Positions 7,538 to 15,113 of a stretch of 32,074 nt of DNA are shown here, piece after piece (the stretch's first letter is position 1; each line of letters starts with the position of its first letter). This DNA comes from Thermoplasmatota archaeon. GTDB taxonomy: Archaea; Thermoplasmatota; Thermoplasmata; Thermoplasmatales; Thermoplasmataceae. The notes under the pieces are model-generated. The model saw only the letters and a program-made list of their open reading frames with translations, searched no databases and was not told the origin of the DNA. The stretch lies in NCBI GenBank assembly GCA_023484805.1, contig JAMDAM010000018.1:1-32074 (forward strand), read 5' to 3'. Made by a program: the position numbers and the translations under genes.

Positions 7538-9106
7538 GTGGCATCCGGAGAGCACTCTGCGCTACCTGGGGGAATAAGGAGAAGAGAGCTGAAGGCTTTG
7601 TTCACACTTTATCCAGTCTTCCGAAGGTATTCGCGTGACCGCAAGAAAACACGAGAGGAAAAAGACGGAGAGTGGAACTACCGGAGGCAGAGAAATGGTG
7701 AACGTGCCGTTGATGCCTTCATCAAGCTGGGACCGACGTTCATAAAGCTTGGCCAGGTTATTTCTGCTAGGCCGGATCTTCTTCCAAGGGAATATCTAGC
7801 TGCCTTCGAGAAGCTTCAGGACAGTGTTCCACCGGCTGATTTTGCACTGGTAAAGCCAATCATAGAGCGGAATATAGGGGACATTGACACAGTTTTTGAT
7901 ACTTTCAATGAAGATGCAATATCTGGTGCTTCACTGGGCCAGGTCTACAGGGCAGTTTATCGGGGAAATGATGTTGCAGTCAAGGTGAACAGGCCCGGTG
8001 TGAAGGAGAATCTCAAGATAGACCTGATAGTCATAAAGAGGCTGCTCAAGACAGGTAAAAGATTCATTGAGAACTTTTTGTATTTCAGCATAAGCAATGT
8101 TATTGAGGATTTCAGTTCCAGGATTTTTGACGAAGCTAATTATTTAAAAGAGGCAGAAAACATTCGCAGGATACGTGAAAATATCAGCAACCGCGAAGAC
8201 GTGTTCATTCCGTACGTAATCCCCGAGATCAGTACAGAGGAGGTGATGGTCATGTCCTACATATCGGGAATAAAGATAACAGATATCGATTCCCTGAAGA
8301 AGGGGAATGTAGACACGAAGCGGCTCGCATGGAAACTGGACCTCCTTTTCATGAGGATGCTGCTTCGTGACGATATCTTTCATGCTGATCCGCACCCTGG
8401 AAATCTTTCCGTGACCGTGGACGGGAAGATCATACTCTACGATTTCGGGATGATCGGAAGCCTTGACAAAAATACCAGGTTCCAGCTTCTCTCCCTCTAT
8501 GACGGTCTGGTATCAGAGGATCCGGACGCAATTATAGACGCTTTACTCGGTCTTAATGCCCTATCTCCGGCTGCGAACCGGGGAGTTATCAGGCAGAGCA
8601 TGAACATGATAATAGCCGGGATGCAGGGAAAGAACCCAAATGAGATGGAGATAAGGGAGTTGCTTGAGATTGCTAACAGCGTTATATTTGAATTTCCATT
8701 CAAGCTCCCCAGATCTTTGGTACTTTACATGAGGATGTCGTCACTGCTTGAAGGAATCTGCATGCAGCTTGATCCGGATTTCCAGTTTGTCAAGATCCTC
8801 AGGGAAATGCTTTACAATGAAGGGCTGTTGCAGGAACTCTACAGGAACCAGATCGAGATTCTTGCGGGAAAGGCCGTGAAAGCCATTGAAAAGGGGATGG
8901 ACGCAATACCGCTCCTAAAAAGGCAGCTTGAGGATATGTCCGTTCCAGTAAAACAGAGGGATACGTCAAGGCGAATATCTGCCTCGCTCTTCCTGGGATT
9001 TGTTCTGCTCGCGTCAGGAATCTTCTACCCCCGGTTTCCCCTCTTGTCAGGTGTTATCATTGTGCTTGATCTCGTGGCGTTCGCTGCGGTAATTCTGAAA
9101 AAATGA
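7538..9106 (+). CDS. ABC1/UbiB/AarF-family kinase-like protein
   Basis: Atypical protein-kinase-like ATPase of the UbiB (ADCK/COQ8) family, linked in other organisms to isoprenoid quinone synthesis; Thermoplasmatales contain menaquinone-type quinones. The 522 residues show the KxGQ motif (FIKLGQ, 68-73), the Ala-rich loop as ASLGQV (131-136), the ATP-binding lysine in VAVKV (149), the catalytic loop FHADPHPGN and the metal-binding YDFG. Two hydrophobic helices at the C-terminus (from about residue 478) anchor it to the membrane. The start codon is GTG; no in-frame ATG precedes it after the last stop. It converges with the Hsp20 gene, leaving only 19 bp between stops. Confidence 0.9.
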   Translation: MASGEHSALPGGIRRRELKALFTLYPVFRRYSRDRKKTREEKDGEWNYRRQRNGERAVDAFIKLGPTFIKLGQVISARPDLLPREYLAAFEKLQDSVPPADFALVKPIIERNIGDIDTVFDTFNEDAISGASLGQVYRAVYRGNDVAVKVNRPGVKENLKIDLIVIKRLLKTGKRFIENFLYFSISNVIEDFSSRIFDEANYLKEAENIRRIRENISNREDVFIPYVIPEISTEEVMVMSYISGIKITDIDSLKKGNVDTKRLAWKLDLLFMRMLLRDDIFHADPHPGNLSVTVDGKIILYDFGMIGSLDKNTRFQLLSLYDGLVSEDPDAIIDALLGLNALSPAANRGVIRQSMNMIIAGMQGKNPNEMEIRELLEIANSVIFEFPFKLPRSLVLYMRMSSLLEGICMQLDPDFQFVKILREMLYNEGLLQELYRNQIEILAGKAVKAIEKGMDAIPLLKRQLEDMSVPVKQRDTSRRISASLFLGFVLLASGIFYPRFPLLSGVIIVLDLVAFAAVILKK

Positions 9107-9125
9107 GAATGCGGCCCTAACCGGG

Positions 9126-9515
9126 TCACTCAACTTTTACAGTCTTTATTCCCTTTACGGGTATCTTTATGGTTAAAACCCCTTCCTCGTACTTTGCCGT
9201 GTAATCCACTGCATAATCGATTTCCAGAGGGAGTGATATTCTCTTGTGAACACTTTCGGGTCTCTGATCCATGTACGTCATTCCGGACCTGTTCAGTTCC
9301 CTCCGTGCTGATATCGACAGAGCGTTCTTTTCCAGGACAACCCTGATATTGTCCTTCTTGAAACCGGGAAGATCTGCCTCTATAACTATCTCTCCAGATT
9401 CTTCATACATTGTCACTGGAGGATAAACAAAACTCATCACTTCCTTTACACGGTTTCCAACGCCTTTCATGAATTCGTCAGCATAAAACTTAAGCGGTGC
9501 ATCCATTCCTGCCAT
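9126..9515 (-). CDS. Small heat shock protein, Hsp20/alpha-crystallin family
   Basis: ATP-independent holdase chaperone. The alpha-crystallin domain runs from about residue 35 to the end, with VIEADLPGFKKDNIRVVLEK and the conserved G-V-L motif EEGVLTIKIP near the C-terminus. The tail ends KGIKTVKVE, so the classic I-x-I oligomerisation motif is present only in a weak V-x-V form. The ATG at 9515 is chosen over a TTG at 9524 because a TATA box (9533-9543, minus strand) is centred about 25 nt upstream, giving a leaderless mRNA. The ~130-residue length is usual. Confidence 0.93.
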   Translation of the reverse strand: MAGMDAPLKFYADEFMKGVGNRVKEVMSFVYPPVTMYEESGEIVIEADLPGFKKDNIRVVLEKNALSISARRELNRSGMTYMDQRPESVHKRISLPLEIDYAVDYTAKYEEGVLTIKIPVKGIKTVKVE

Positions 9516-9532
9516 ACAAAACAATTCAAATA

Positions 9533-9570
9533 GTTTATTTAAATTTTAGCACATGTGATCGGGAATTCCC
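9533..9570 (-). promoter_or_regulatory. Hsp20 promoter with adjacent palindrome
   Basis: Minus-strand TTTAAATAAA (about 9542-9533) is a TATA box 25 nt before the Hsp20 ATG. A perfect 10-bp palindrome GGGAATTCCC (9561-9570) lies just upstream of it. It could be an operator, but it also abuts the presumed left end of the decayed transposon, so its role is open. Confidence 0.4.
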
Positions 9571-10884
9571 CTTTCGCAAGACAAGGGTCGAAAGCAGACA
9601 GAAAAACCTATAATTTACAGCAGGATGAAGAAGGAGAAAGTTCGTGAAAACATATAAATTCGGGATATATCCCACGGATTCCTAGGCGACCGGCCTGAAC
9701 AGCACGCTTGATCCGTGCCGTGAACTGTACAACGCAATGTTACAGCAGAGGATATACGTCCATAGGATGGGAAAGAGTATCTCTTAATATTCTCGGTAGA
9801 ATGAAATACCGGATATGAAGAGAACCTTTCCTGAATTCAACCATGTACATTCGCAGGTACTGCAGGACGTTGCCCGAAGAGTGGATAAAGCCTTTGATAG
9901 TTTCTTCCGCAGAATCAGAGAGAGAAATAACGGAAAACAGTTAAAGGCAGTGTTTCCACGATTCAAATCCAGAGACAGGTACAGTTCCATCACATACACG
10001 CAGTCGGGATTCAGGATACTGGATAACGGCCATGTGTGGCTCTCCAAGCTAGGGGAAGTGAGGATGTTCATGCACCGATCCGTCATGGGAGATGTCAGGA
10101 CGCTTTCAGTCAAGCGTGATTCCGTGGGAGACTGGTTCATTACATTGACAGTTGAGGCAGATAGTAAACCGGATAAACCAGAAGAAGACGAAACCCTGCA
10201 GGATTCACAATTTCAACCCGTCAAGCCGGTTGGCATAGACATGGAGCTGAAATCCATCATAACCACCAGTGACGGGATGCAGATCGATCCTCCCCGTTTC
10301 CTGGGAAAATCAGAGAAGAAACTCGAGAAGGCGCAGAGGAACCTATTCAGGAAGAATAACGGATCTGGAAAGCGAACGAAGGCGAAGAAAAGGGTCACAA
10401 TAATCGACAGGAAGATAGCTAGGCAGAGGGATGATTTCTCACATAAGATTTCCGGACAGCTTGCCGATGAACACGATCTGATTGCGCTTGAGGACTTGAA
10501 CATAGCAGGAATGGTGAAGAATCACCACATGGCAAAGAGCATAGGAGATGCGTCATGGGGACGCATTGTCCAGTACACAACGTACAAGGCTGAAAGTGCC
10601 GGTGCTGTTGTTCTAATGGTAAATCCCATGCACACGTCACAGAAATGCTCAAAATGCGGAAACATCAAGCATGATCTGAAACTATCAGATCGCATATACC
10701 ACTGCAACTCATGCGGCCTGATCATTGATCGGGACCTGAACGCCGCAATAAATATCCGGAATGCCGGATTGAACGCTGTAGGGAGGGGCACTCCCGAATT
10801 CACGCCCGTGGAGATCGGAGCTCTGCCAATGGCAACTCCGGTCGTTGAAACGGGAAGCCCCTGCGTTAGCTGGGGGAGGATGCC
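9569..10884 (+). mobile_element. Decayed IS200/IS605-family (IS1341-type, TnpB-only) element
   Basis: The element encloses a broken tnpB and no tnpA. Its right end is recognisable: CGGGAAGCCCCTGCGTTAGC followed by TGGGGGAGGATGCC (10851-10884). CCCC (10858-10861) pairs with GGGG (10872-10875) and GC with GC around a GUUA loop, matching the subterminal hairpin and GGGAGGATG tail seen at such ends. A similar end recurs alone at 25520-25556. The left end is less certain: CCCTT (9569-9573) and AAGGG (9583-9587) could form the left hairpin. It lies between the Hsp20 promoter and the meaB stop, 15 nt from the latter. Confidence 0.6.
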
Positions 10885-11068
10885 ACCATTCCCTGCAACT
10901 ACAAACCTGCTTTTCCTGACCTCAGAATTTTCATTGCTGCAGAATAAGGATCTATCTTCTCTCCGGAGAATCTGGCAATTGCATCCTTGCTTTTCAGCAG
11001 TTCCCTTGCTTCAAGGAGATACTGTCTCCTTATCTCGGCCTGAAGGGCCATTTCAACCTCTTTCATGA
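9644..11068 (+). pseudogene. tnpB: TnpB RNA-guided nuclease, N-terminus interrupted by three stop codons
   Basis: TnpB is the RuvC-type nuclease of IS200/IS605 elements. From a GTG at 9644 one frame reads VKTYKFGIYPTDS, then TAG (9683), then a typical region with DPCRELYNAMLQQRIYVHR and GKSIS, then TAA (9785), YSR, TAG (9797), NEIPD and the open frame from the ATG at 9815. All three stops are in the same frame with no indel. The RuvC half is intact: VGIDMEL (Asp), LIALEDLNIAGM (Glu), the CSKCG/CNSCG zinc finger and DRDLNAAINI (Asp). The normal stop is also gone: the frame runs through the element's right end and 170 nt into meaB antisense, adding about 60 unrelated residues. An N-truncated protein from 9815 is possible but should lack the wedge start. 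Confidence 0.85.
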
Positions 11069-11846
11069 ACCTGTCCAGCCTGATATTCGGCCTGCTGCCA
11101 TTGAATTCCCCGTGCTTCATTATCTCTGAAACAAGCTCATCGTATCCTTTCCCTTTGAGGCTATCCAGCCCGATAACCGGCACCTTCCACTCCTTCTGCG
11201 GAGTCATGGCAAGTGAATCCTGTATGTCCTTCATCGCCAAGAATGATCCATCCCTGTCCATCTTGTTGACGACGAATATGTCTCCTATCTCCATTATGCC
11301 GGCCTTGATAGCCTGTATTTCGTCCCCCAATCCTGGTCCAAGCACGACGATCACAGTATCCGCAAGGTCAACGATGTCCAGATCTGCCTGGCCTGCTCCC
11401 ACAGTCTCGATTATTATATAGTCATTCCCGGCTGCATCAAGTATCTTCACGGCGTCCCATGTTGAACGGGATAAACCTCCATTCATTCCACGATTGGCAA
11501 GGCTCCGCATGAATATTCCGTTCTCGGTGAGGGATTCCTGCATACGTATGCGGTTTCCGAGAAGTGACCCTCCTGAAAAGGGGCTCGAAGCATCTACAGC
11601 AATCACGGATACCTTCTTGTTTCCATCAGATAGAATTCTTGCTAGCCTGCCGATCATTGTGCTCTTTCCTATGCCTGGTGGGCCGGTGATACCGATGACA
11701 TGGGCCCTGCCTGTATGATTGTATATCCCCTTTATAACCTCCGAGGACTCGATGACCATTTCATCATCCTCAACGATGGAGATTGCCCTCGCAATGCTTC
11801 TTCTGTCTCCGTTAAGAATCCCATTGATAATGTCTTGGATTTTCAA
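10899..11846 (-). CDS. meaB: MeaB/ArgK-family G-protein chaperone of the B12-dependent mutase
   Basis: P-loop GTPase that gates adenosylcobalamin loading and protects B12-dependent acyl-CoA mutases. The 315 residues contain Walker A GPPGIGKS (55-62), the family block DASSPFSGGSLLGNRIRM (85-102), the switch region ETVGAGQ (147-153) and the guanine-specificity motif NKMD (194-197). The start is TTG at 11846, with GGTG (11856-11853) about 6 nt upstream, overlapping the stop of the mutase small subunit. It is the last gene of the mutase operon, and its 3' end is overlapped antisense by the runaway tnpB frame. Old ArgK 'arginine kinase transport' labels do not apply. Confidence 0.93.
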   Translation of the reverse strand: MKIQDIINGILNGDRRSIARAISIVEDDEMVIESSEVIKGIYNHTGRAHVIGITGPPGIGKSTMIGRLARILSDGNKKVSVIAVDASSPFSGGSLLGNRIRMQESLTENGIFMRSLANRGMNGGLSRSTWDAVKILDAAGNDYIIIETVGAGQADLDIVDLADTVIVVLGPGLGDEIQAIKAGIMEIGDIFVVNKMDRDGSFLAMKDIQDSLAMTPQKEWKVPVIGLDSLKGKGYDELVSEIMKHGEFNGSRPNIRLDRFMKEVEMALQAEIRRQYLLEARELLKSKDAIARFSGEKIDPYSAAMKILRSGKAGL

Positions 11847-11854
11847 GACCGCAC

Positions 11855-12319
11855 CTATTGCATCTTCCTGGATCGGGCCTCAGATGCCCTTGCGGTTATG
11901 TGATCCACAATTGTTGATAACGGGGTTCCCGGACCATAGTTTCCAGTAATCCCAAGCTTTTCAAGCTTTGGCTTGTCCCCGTCAGGGATTGTACCGCCCC
12001 CAACAACTGCTATGTCATCTATCCCGCGCTTCTTCAGAAGTTCAGATATTTTCCTGAAAACCGTCAGGTGTGCGCCGTTCAGGAGGCTGAGAGCTATCAC
12101 GTCCACATCCTCATTTATGGCAGTGTCGACGACTTCCTCCGGCGTTGGTAGAAGACCTGCATAGAGCACTTCCATGCCGGCATCCCTGAACGCCTTCGCA
12201 AGCACAAGCACTCCCCGGTCATGGCCATCTATTCCTGGCTTGGCGAGCAGCACCTTGATAGGCTTGTCCTTAAACAAGGACAGGTTCTTTCCATCCACCA
12301 AATACATTCCTCCCGACAT
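11855..12319 (-). CDS. B12-binding small subunit of an acyl-CoA mutase
   Basis: Stand-alone cobalamin-binding domain that pairs with the large subunit encoded just upstream. The base-off/His-on motif DxHxxG is DGHDRG (Asp31, His33, Gly36), in which the His ligates cobalt. The SLL in IALSLLNGAHL and the GGGTIPDGD loop are the other B12-binding parts of the Rossmann-like fold. The first ATG (12319) overlaps the large-subunit gene by 50 nt. A second ATG (12307) and TTG/GTG codons at 12301/12298 lie near a strong GGGAGG site (12314-12309), so the true start may be one of the latter. A separate small subunit fits the split isobutyryl-CoA mutase or archaeal methylmalonyl-CoA mutase layout. Confidence 0.92.
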   Translation of the reverse strand: MSGGMYLVDGKNLSLFKDKPIKVLLAKPGIDGHDRGVLVLAKAFRDAGMEVLYAGLLPTPEEVVDTAINEDVDVIALSLLNGAHLTVFRKISELLKKRGIDDIAVVGGGTIPDGDKPKLEKLGITGNYGPGTPLSTIVDHITARASEARSRKMQ

Positions 12320-14030
12320 TAGATATCTCTTCCAGAGTAGCGTATGATTCTACTGCTCTTATTATGTATGGCATTGAGTTTTCTTCAGGGTTTCGCAGGG
12401 CGTTCTCCAGTTCCGAAAGTGCTTCCATTACCTTTTTCTCGTCCCTCTCCTGCTTCACGGAAAGCAGTTTGGATAACTGGGACTTCTGGGCCCTCCTGCT
12501 GATTCTCAATATGTTTATTGGCTTTTCATTGCTTTCGGCATACTTGTTTACCCCGACCATCACTTCCTTTCCCTGTTCAATTCTTATCTGCCTGCGATAT
12601 GAAGTGGCAGCTATTTCCTTCTGGATATAGCCAGTCTTGACTGCCTGAAGTATTCCACCCATCTTTTCTATTTCACTGAAATACTTGAACGCTTCCTCTT
12701 CCATTCTGTCGGTAAGCCATTCCAAATAATATGATCCTCCAAGTGGGTCTATGGTATCCGGTATGCCGGTTTCCTCAGCTATAATCTGCTGTGTCCTGAG
12801 AGCAACCTTTACTGCCTGCTCGGAAGGTAACGCCCAGGCCTCATCATACGAGTTTGTGTGAAGGCTTTGTGTTCCGCCAAGCACGGCTGCCATAGCCTCT
12901 ATCGTTGTCCTAACAATATTATTCAGTGGCTGCTGCCAGGTCAGGGTATAGCCTGATGTCTGGGTATGGAACCTGAGATAGAGGCTTCTCTCATTGCGGA
13001 CTCCGTATTTCTCCCTGAGTACCGTGGCCCATATTCTCCTTGCAGCCCTCAACTTGGCTATTTCCTCAAAGAAATTTATGGATGAATTGAAGAAAAAGGA
13101 GAGCCTTGGAGCAAATTCTGCAGGATCCAGGCCAGCATCTATTCCCATGTCAACATAGTGGAACCCATCTGCAAGTGTGAATGCGAGTTCCTGCGCGGCG
13201 CTTGAACCAGCCTCTCTGATATGGTATCCTGAGATGCTGATATAGTTCCATTTTGGCACATTCTTCGTGCAATAGACCATCATGTCTCTTATAAGCCTCA
13301 AATGAGCCTCGGGCGGGTATATCCACTCCTTCTGGGCTATATATTCCTTTAGTATGTCGGCCTGTACCGTTCCGGAAATCCTGTCAAGAGGTACGCCCTG
13401 CTTCTTTGCCACTGCTATGTACATGGCAGTCAGGACAGCGGCTGGAGCGTTGATGGTCATGGATGTGCTCACCTCTCCAAGGTCAATTCCAGAAAGGATA
13501 TCTTCCATATCTCTCAGGGAAGACACATTCACGCCGCATCTTCCAACTTCCCCGTCCGCTCTCTTGTTGTCGCAATCATATCCATAAAGCGTGGGCATGT
13601 CAAAAGCTATGCTTAGGCCGGACTCACCGTGTTCTATAAGATATTTCAGCCTCTTGTTTGTGTCCTCCGGAGTCCCAAACCCAGAAAACATTCTCATGGT
13701 CCAGAGTTTTCCCCTGTACATGTTCGGATATATCCCCCGCGTGAACGGGTATGTTCCGGGTAGTCCAAGATATTTATCCTCAAAATTCTTCCTCAGATCT
13801 TGACTGGTATAGATCTCATCTATCTTTATGCTGGACGAGTTGCTGTATTCCCTATCTTCGTACTTTGTTCTGGAATTCCAGGGTTCCAGCACATCTTTTC
13901 GCCATTTTCCAATCCGATCCCCCTTCTTTCCCGAGGCTTCTCTAAATTCGGACAGTTTATTCTCCCAGTAATTCTCTTTCACTCCGTCCATCATTTCAAT
14001 AGTCCACACTCGAATTAAAATTTTTTCCAA
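12270..14030 (-). CDS. Acyl-CoA mutase large subunit, isobutyryl-CoA mutase-like
   Basis: Substrate-binding TIM-barrel subunit of an adenosylcobalamin-dependent acyl-CoA mutase. Family marks include YPFTRGIYPNMYRGKLWTMR, GLSIAFDMPTLYGYD, ISISGYHIREAG (His270) and FHTQTSGYTLTWQQPLNNIV. It is usually annotated methylmalonyl-CoA mutase, but the two residues that bind the methylmalonyl carboxylate are changed. Tyr89 of the Propionibacterium enzyme is Phe115 here (RMFSGFG), and Arg207 is Gln233 (KEYIAQKEWIYPP). Phe/Gln is the published isobutyryl-CoA mutase pair. I therefore expect isobutyryl-/butyryl-CoA isomerisation, linked perhaps to valine or fatty-acid carbon. The ATG at 14030 overlaps the glycosyltransferase gene by 16 nt; ATGs at 13994/13991 are alternatives. 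Confidence 0.88.
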   Translation of the reverse strand: MEKILIRVWTIEMMDGVKENYWENKLSEFREASGKKGDRIGKWRKDVLEPWNSRTKYEDREYSNSSSIKIDEIYTSQDLRKNFEDKYLGLPGTYPFTRGIYPNMYRGKLWTMRMFSGFGTPEDTNKRLKYLIEHGESGLSIAFDMPTLYGYDCDNKRADGEVGRCGVNVSSLRDMEDILSGIDLGEVSTSMTINAPAAVLTAMYIAVAKKQGVPLDRISGTVQADILKEYIAQKEWIYPPEAHLRLIRDMMVYCTKNVPKWNYISISGYHIREAGSSAAQELAFTLADGFHYVDMGIDAGLDPAEFAPRLSFFFNSSINFFEEIAKLRAARRIWATVLREKYGVRNERSLYLRFHTQTSGYTLTWQQPLNNIVRTTIEAMAAVLGGTQSLHTNSYDEAWALPSEQAVKVALRTQQIIAEETGIPDTIDPLGGSYYLEWLTDRMEEEAFKYFSEIEKMGGILQAVKTGYIQKEIAATSYRRQIRIEQGKEVMVGVNKYAESNEKPINILRISRRAQKSQLSKLLSVKQERDEKKVMEALSELENALRNPEENSMPYIIRAVESYATLEEISNVGRNVFGGWKEPVLV

Positions 14031-14830
14031 TTATGCGTCGGCCTTTTCCCAAAAAGGATACAGCTTAGATAACCGGTAGCTGCAGATATGGAACGGATCA
14101 AATAAAGGGGGGTCATGCCTGTGCCAACAACTTTCTCAGTATTGAGATGTGACCACGATTCCGGATGTTTCCATGCAAGCTGTTTTCTGCCATATCCGTT
14201 CCAAAAAGCCTGTTTTATGACACCGTGCAGTGTGTCACGTGTTCGGTTCATTACTATGCACTGATCGCAGACGGCAATCCTGGCGCCGGATTTGACGCAC
14301 CTGATGTTGAGATCTATGTCTTCAGCGGTGATAAACGACTCGTCAAAACCACCCAGCTTAACAAATAGATCCTTGCTGTATCCAAGATTTGCAGAGGGCG
14401 CTGTTACCTCATAGCCATTGTATATGAGCTCTACCCTGTTCAACGTTCTGAATCTTTCATTGCCCACCTGGAGAACTCTCCCGATAACCATTTCATAACC
14501 AAGGGAAATGAATTTCCGCATGGATTTTATCCACTCCGGATCGGCTATGGCATCCCCGTCCGTGAACGCGACAAAGTCATATCTGGCCTTGCTGACGCCT
14601 ATGTTTCTTCCACCGCCGCGGCTGCACCTTATACTGAAATACCTGATTTCCTTATTTTCACCAGCATATCTCGCCAGTATGTCAGAGGTGCCGTCTGTGC
14701 TCATGGAATCCACAACAACGATCTCTTTCGGCCCTTCCTGCAAAAGGAGGCTATCAAGCAGTTCTGAAATTGAACTCGCGTTGTTGTAAACGGTGATAAC
14801 GATAGATACCCCTGGAGGTTCCGTATTCAT
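14015..14830 (-). CDS. Family 2 glycosyltransferase
   Basis: GT-A fold nucleotide-sugar transferase. The N-terminal strand VSIVITVYNNASSISELLDS, the VVDSMSTDGT turn and the metal/nucleotide motif TDGDAIADPEWI (a DxD) are diagnostic. A hydrophobic segment near the C-terminus (TPLYLIRSISAATGYLSCIL) may hold it to the membrane. A longer frame opens at 14947, but its first 39 residues overlap the zinc-finger gene and are Arg/Lys-rich noise; the ATG at 14830 directly precedes PPGVSIVITVYNN and lies 7 nt after the previous stop. The acceptor sugar is unknown; surface or lipid glycosylation is likely. Its place inside a B12-mutase operon is unexpected. Confidence 0.88.
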   Translation of the reverse strand: MNTEPPGVSIVITVYNNASSISELLDSLLLQEGPKEIVVVDSMSTDGTSDILARYAGENKEIRYFSIRCSRGGGRNIGVSKARYDFVAFTDGDAIADPEWIKSMRKFISLGYEMVIGRVLQVGNERFRTLNRVELIYNGYEVTAPSANLGYSKDLFVKLGGFDESFITAEDIDLNIRCVKSGARIAVCDQCIVMNRTRDTLHGVIKQAFWNGYGRKQLAWKHPESWSHLNTEKVVGTGMTPLYLIRSISAATGYLSCILFGKRPTHNWKKF

Positions 14831-14837
14831 ACGGTGT

Positions 14838-15029
14838 TCAGACCCAGTCCATTCTCTTGATTTCCCTCTCCTTTTTCGTGTTTCTCTTGTATTCCTTGTA
14901 ATGTTCCTTGCACAGGTGTACCTTTGTTTTCTTCTCCTTGAGTTCAAACACCTTGGATGCCAGATCCGCTTCTACCGTCTGAAAACTCTCCTTATCACAG
15001 CCAACCACGTCACATATCTTTTCTTTCAT
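14838..15029 (-). CDS. Small zinc-finger-like protein
   Basis: Unrecognised 63-residue basic protein. Likely zinc ligands are Cys6 and Cys11 (ICDVVGCDK) and Cys40 with His43 (HLCKEHYKEY), giving C-x4-C ... C-x2-H, a treble-clef-like pattern. The C-terminal third is Lys/Arg/Glu-rich and helical. A TATA box (TTTATAC, 15059-15052) is centred 26 nt upstream of the ATG, so it appears to be the leaderless first gene of the operon that continues into the glycosyltransferase, mutase and MeaB genes. It could be a nucleic-acid-binding regulator, but nothing shows a target. Confidence 0.7.
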   Translation of the reverse strand: MKEKICDVVGCDKESFQTVEADLASKVFELKEKKTKVHLCKEHYKEYKRNTKKEREIKRMDWV

Positions 15030-15049
15030 ATCTGGGAATAATTGTCAGT

Positions 15050-15059
15050 AAGTATAAAG
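15050..15059 (-). promoter_or_regulatory. TATA box heading the mutase operon
   Basis: Minus-strand TCTTTATACT is centred 26 nt before the ATG at 15029. No comparable box precedes the next four minus-strand genes, which are spaced by 8 nt or less or overlap. Confidence 0.5.
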
Positions 15060-15113
15060 ATTGTCTATGCAAGCCTGTGCAAAAGCTTAATGTTTTATTG
15101 CCATGACCAAAAT

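Noticed and set aside
9662-9673. Perfect palindrome GGGATATATCCC
   Set aside because: It falls in the tnpB codons for the usual KFxIYPT start of the protein, so coding constraint explains it better than a binding site.
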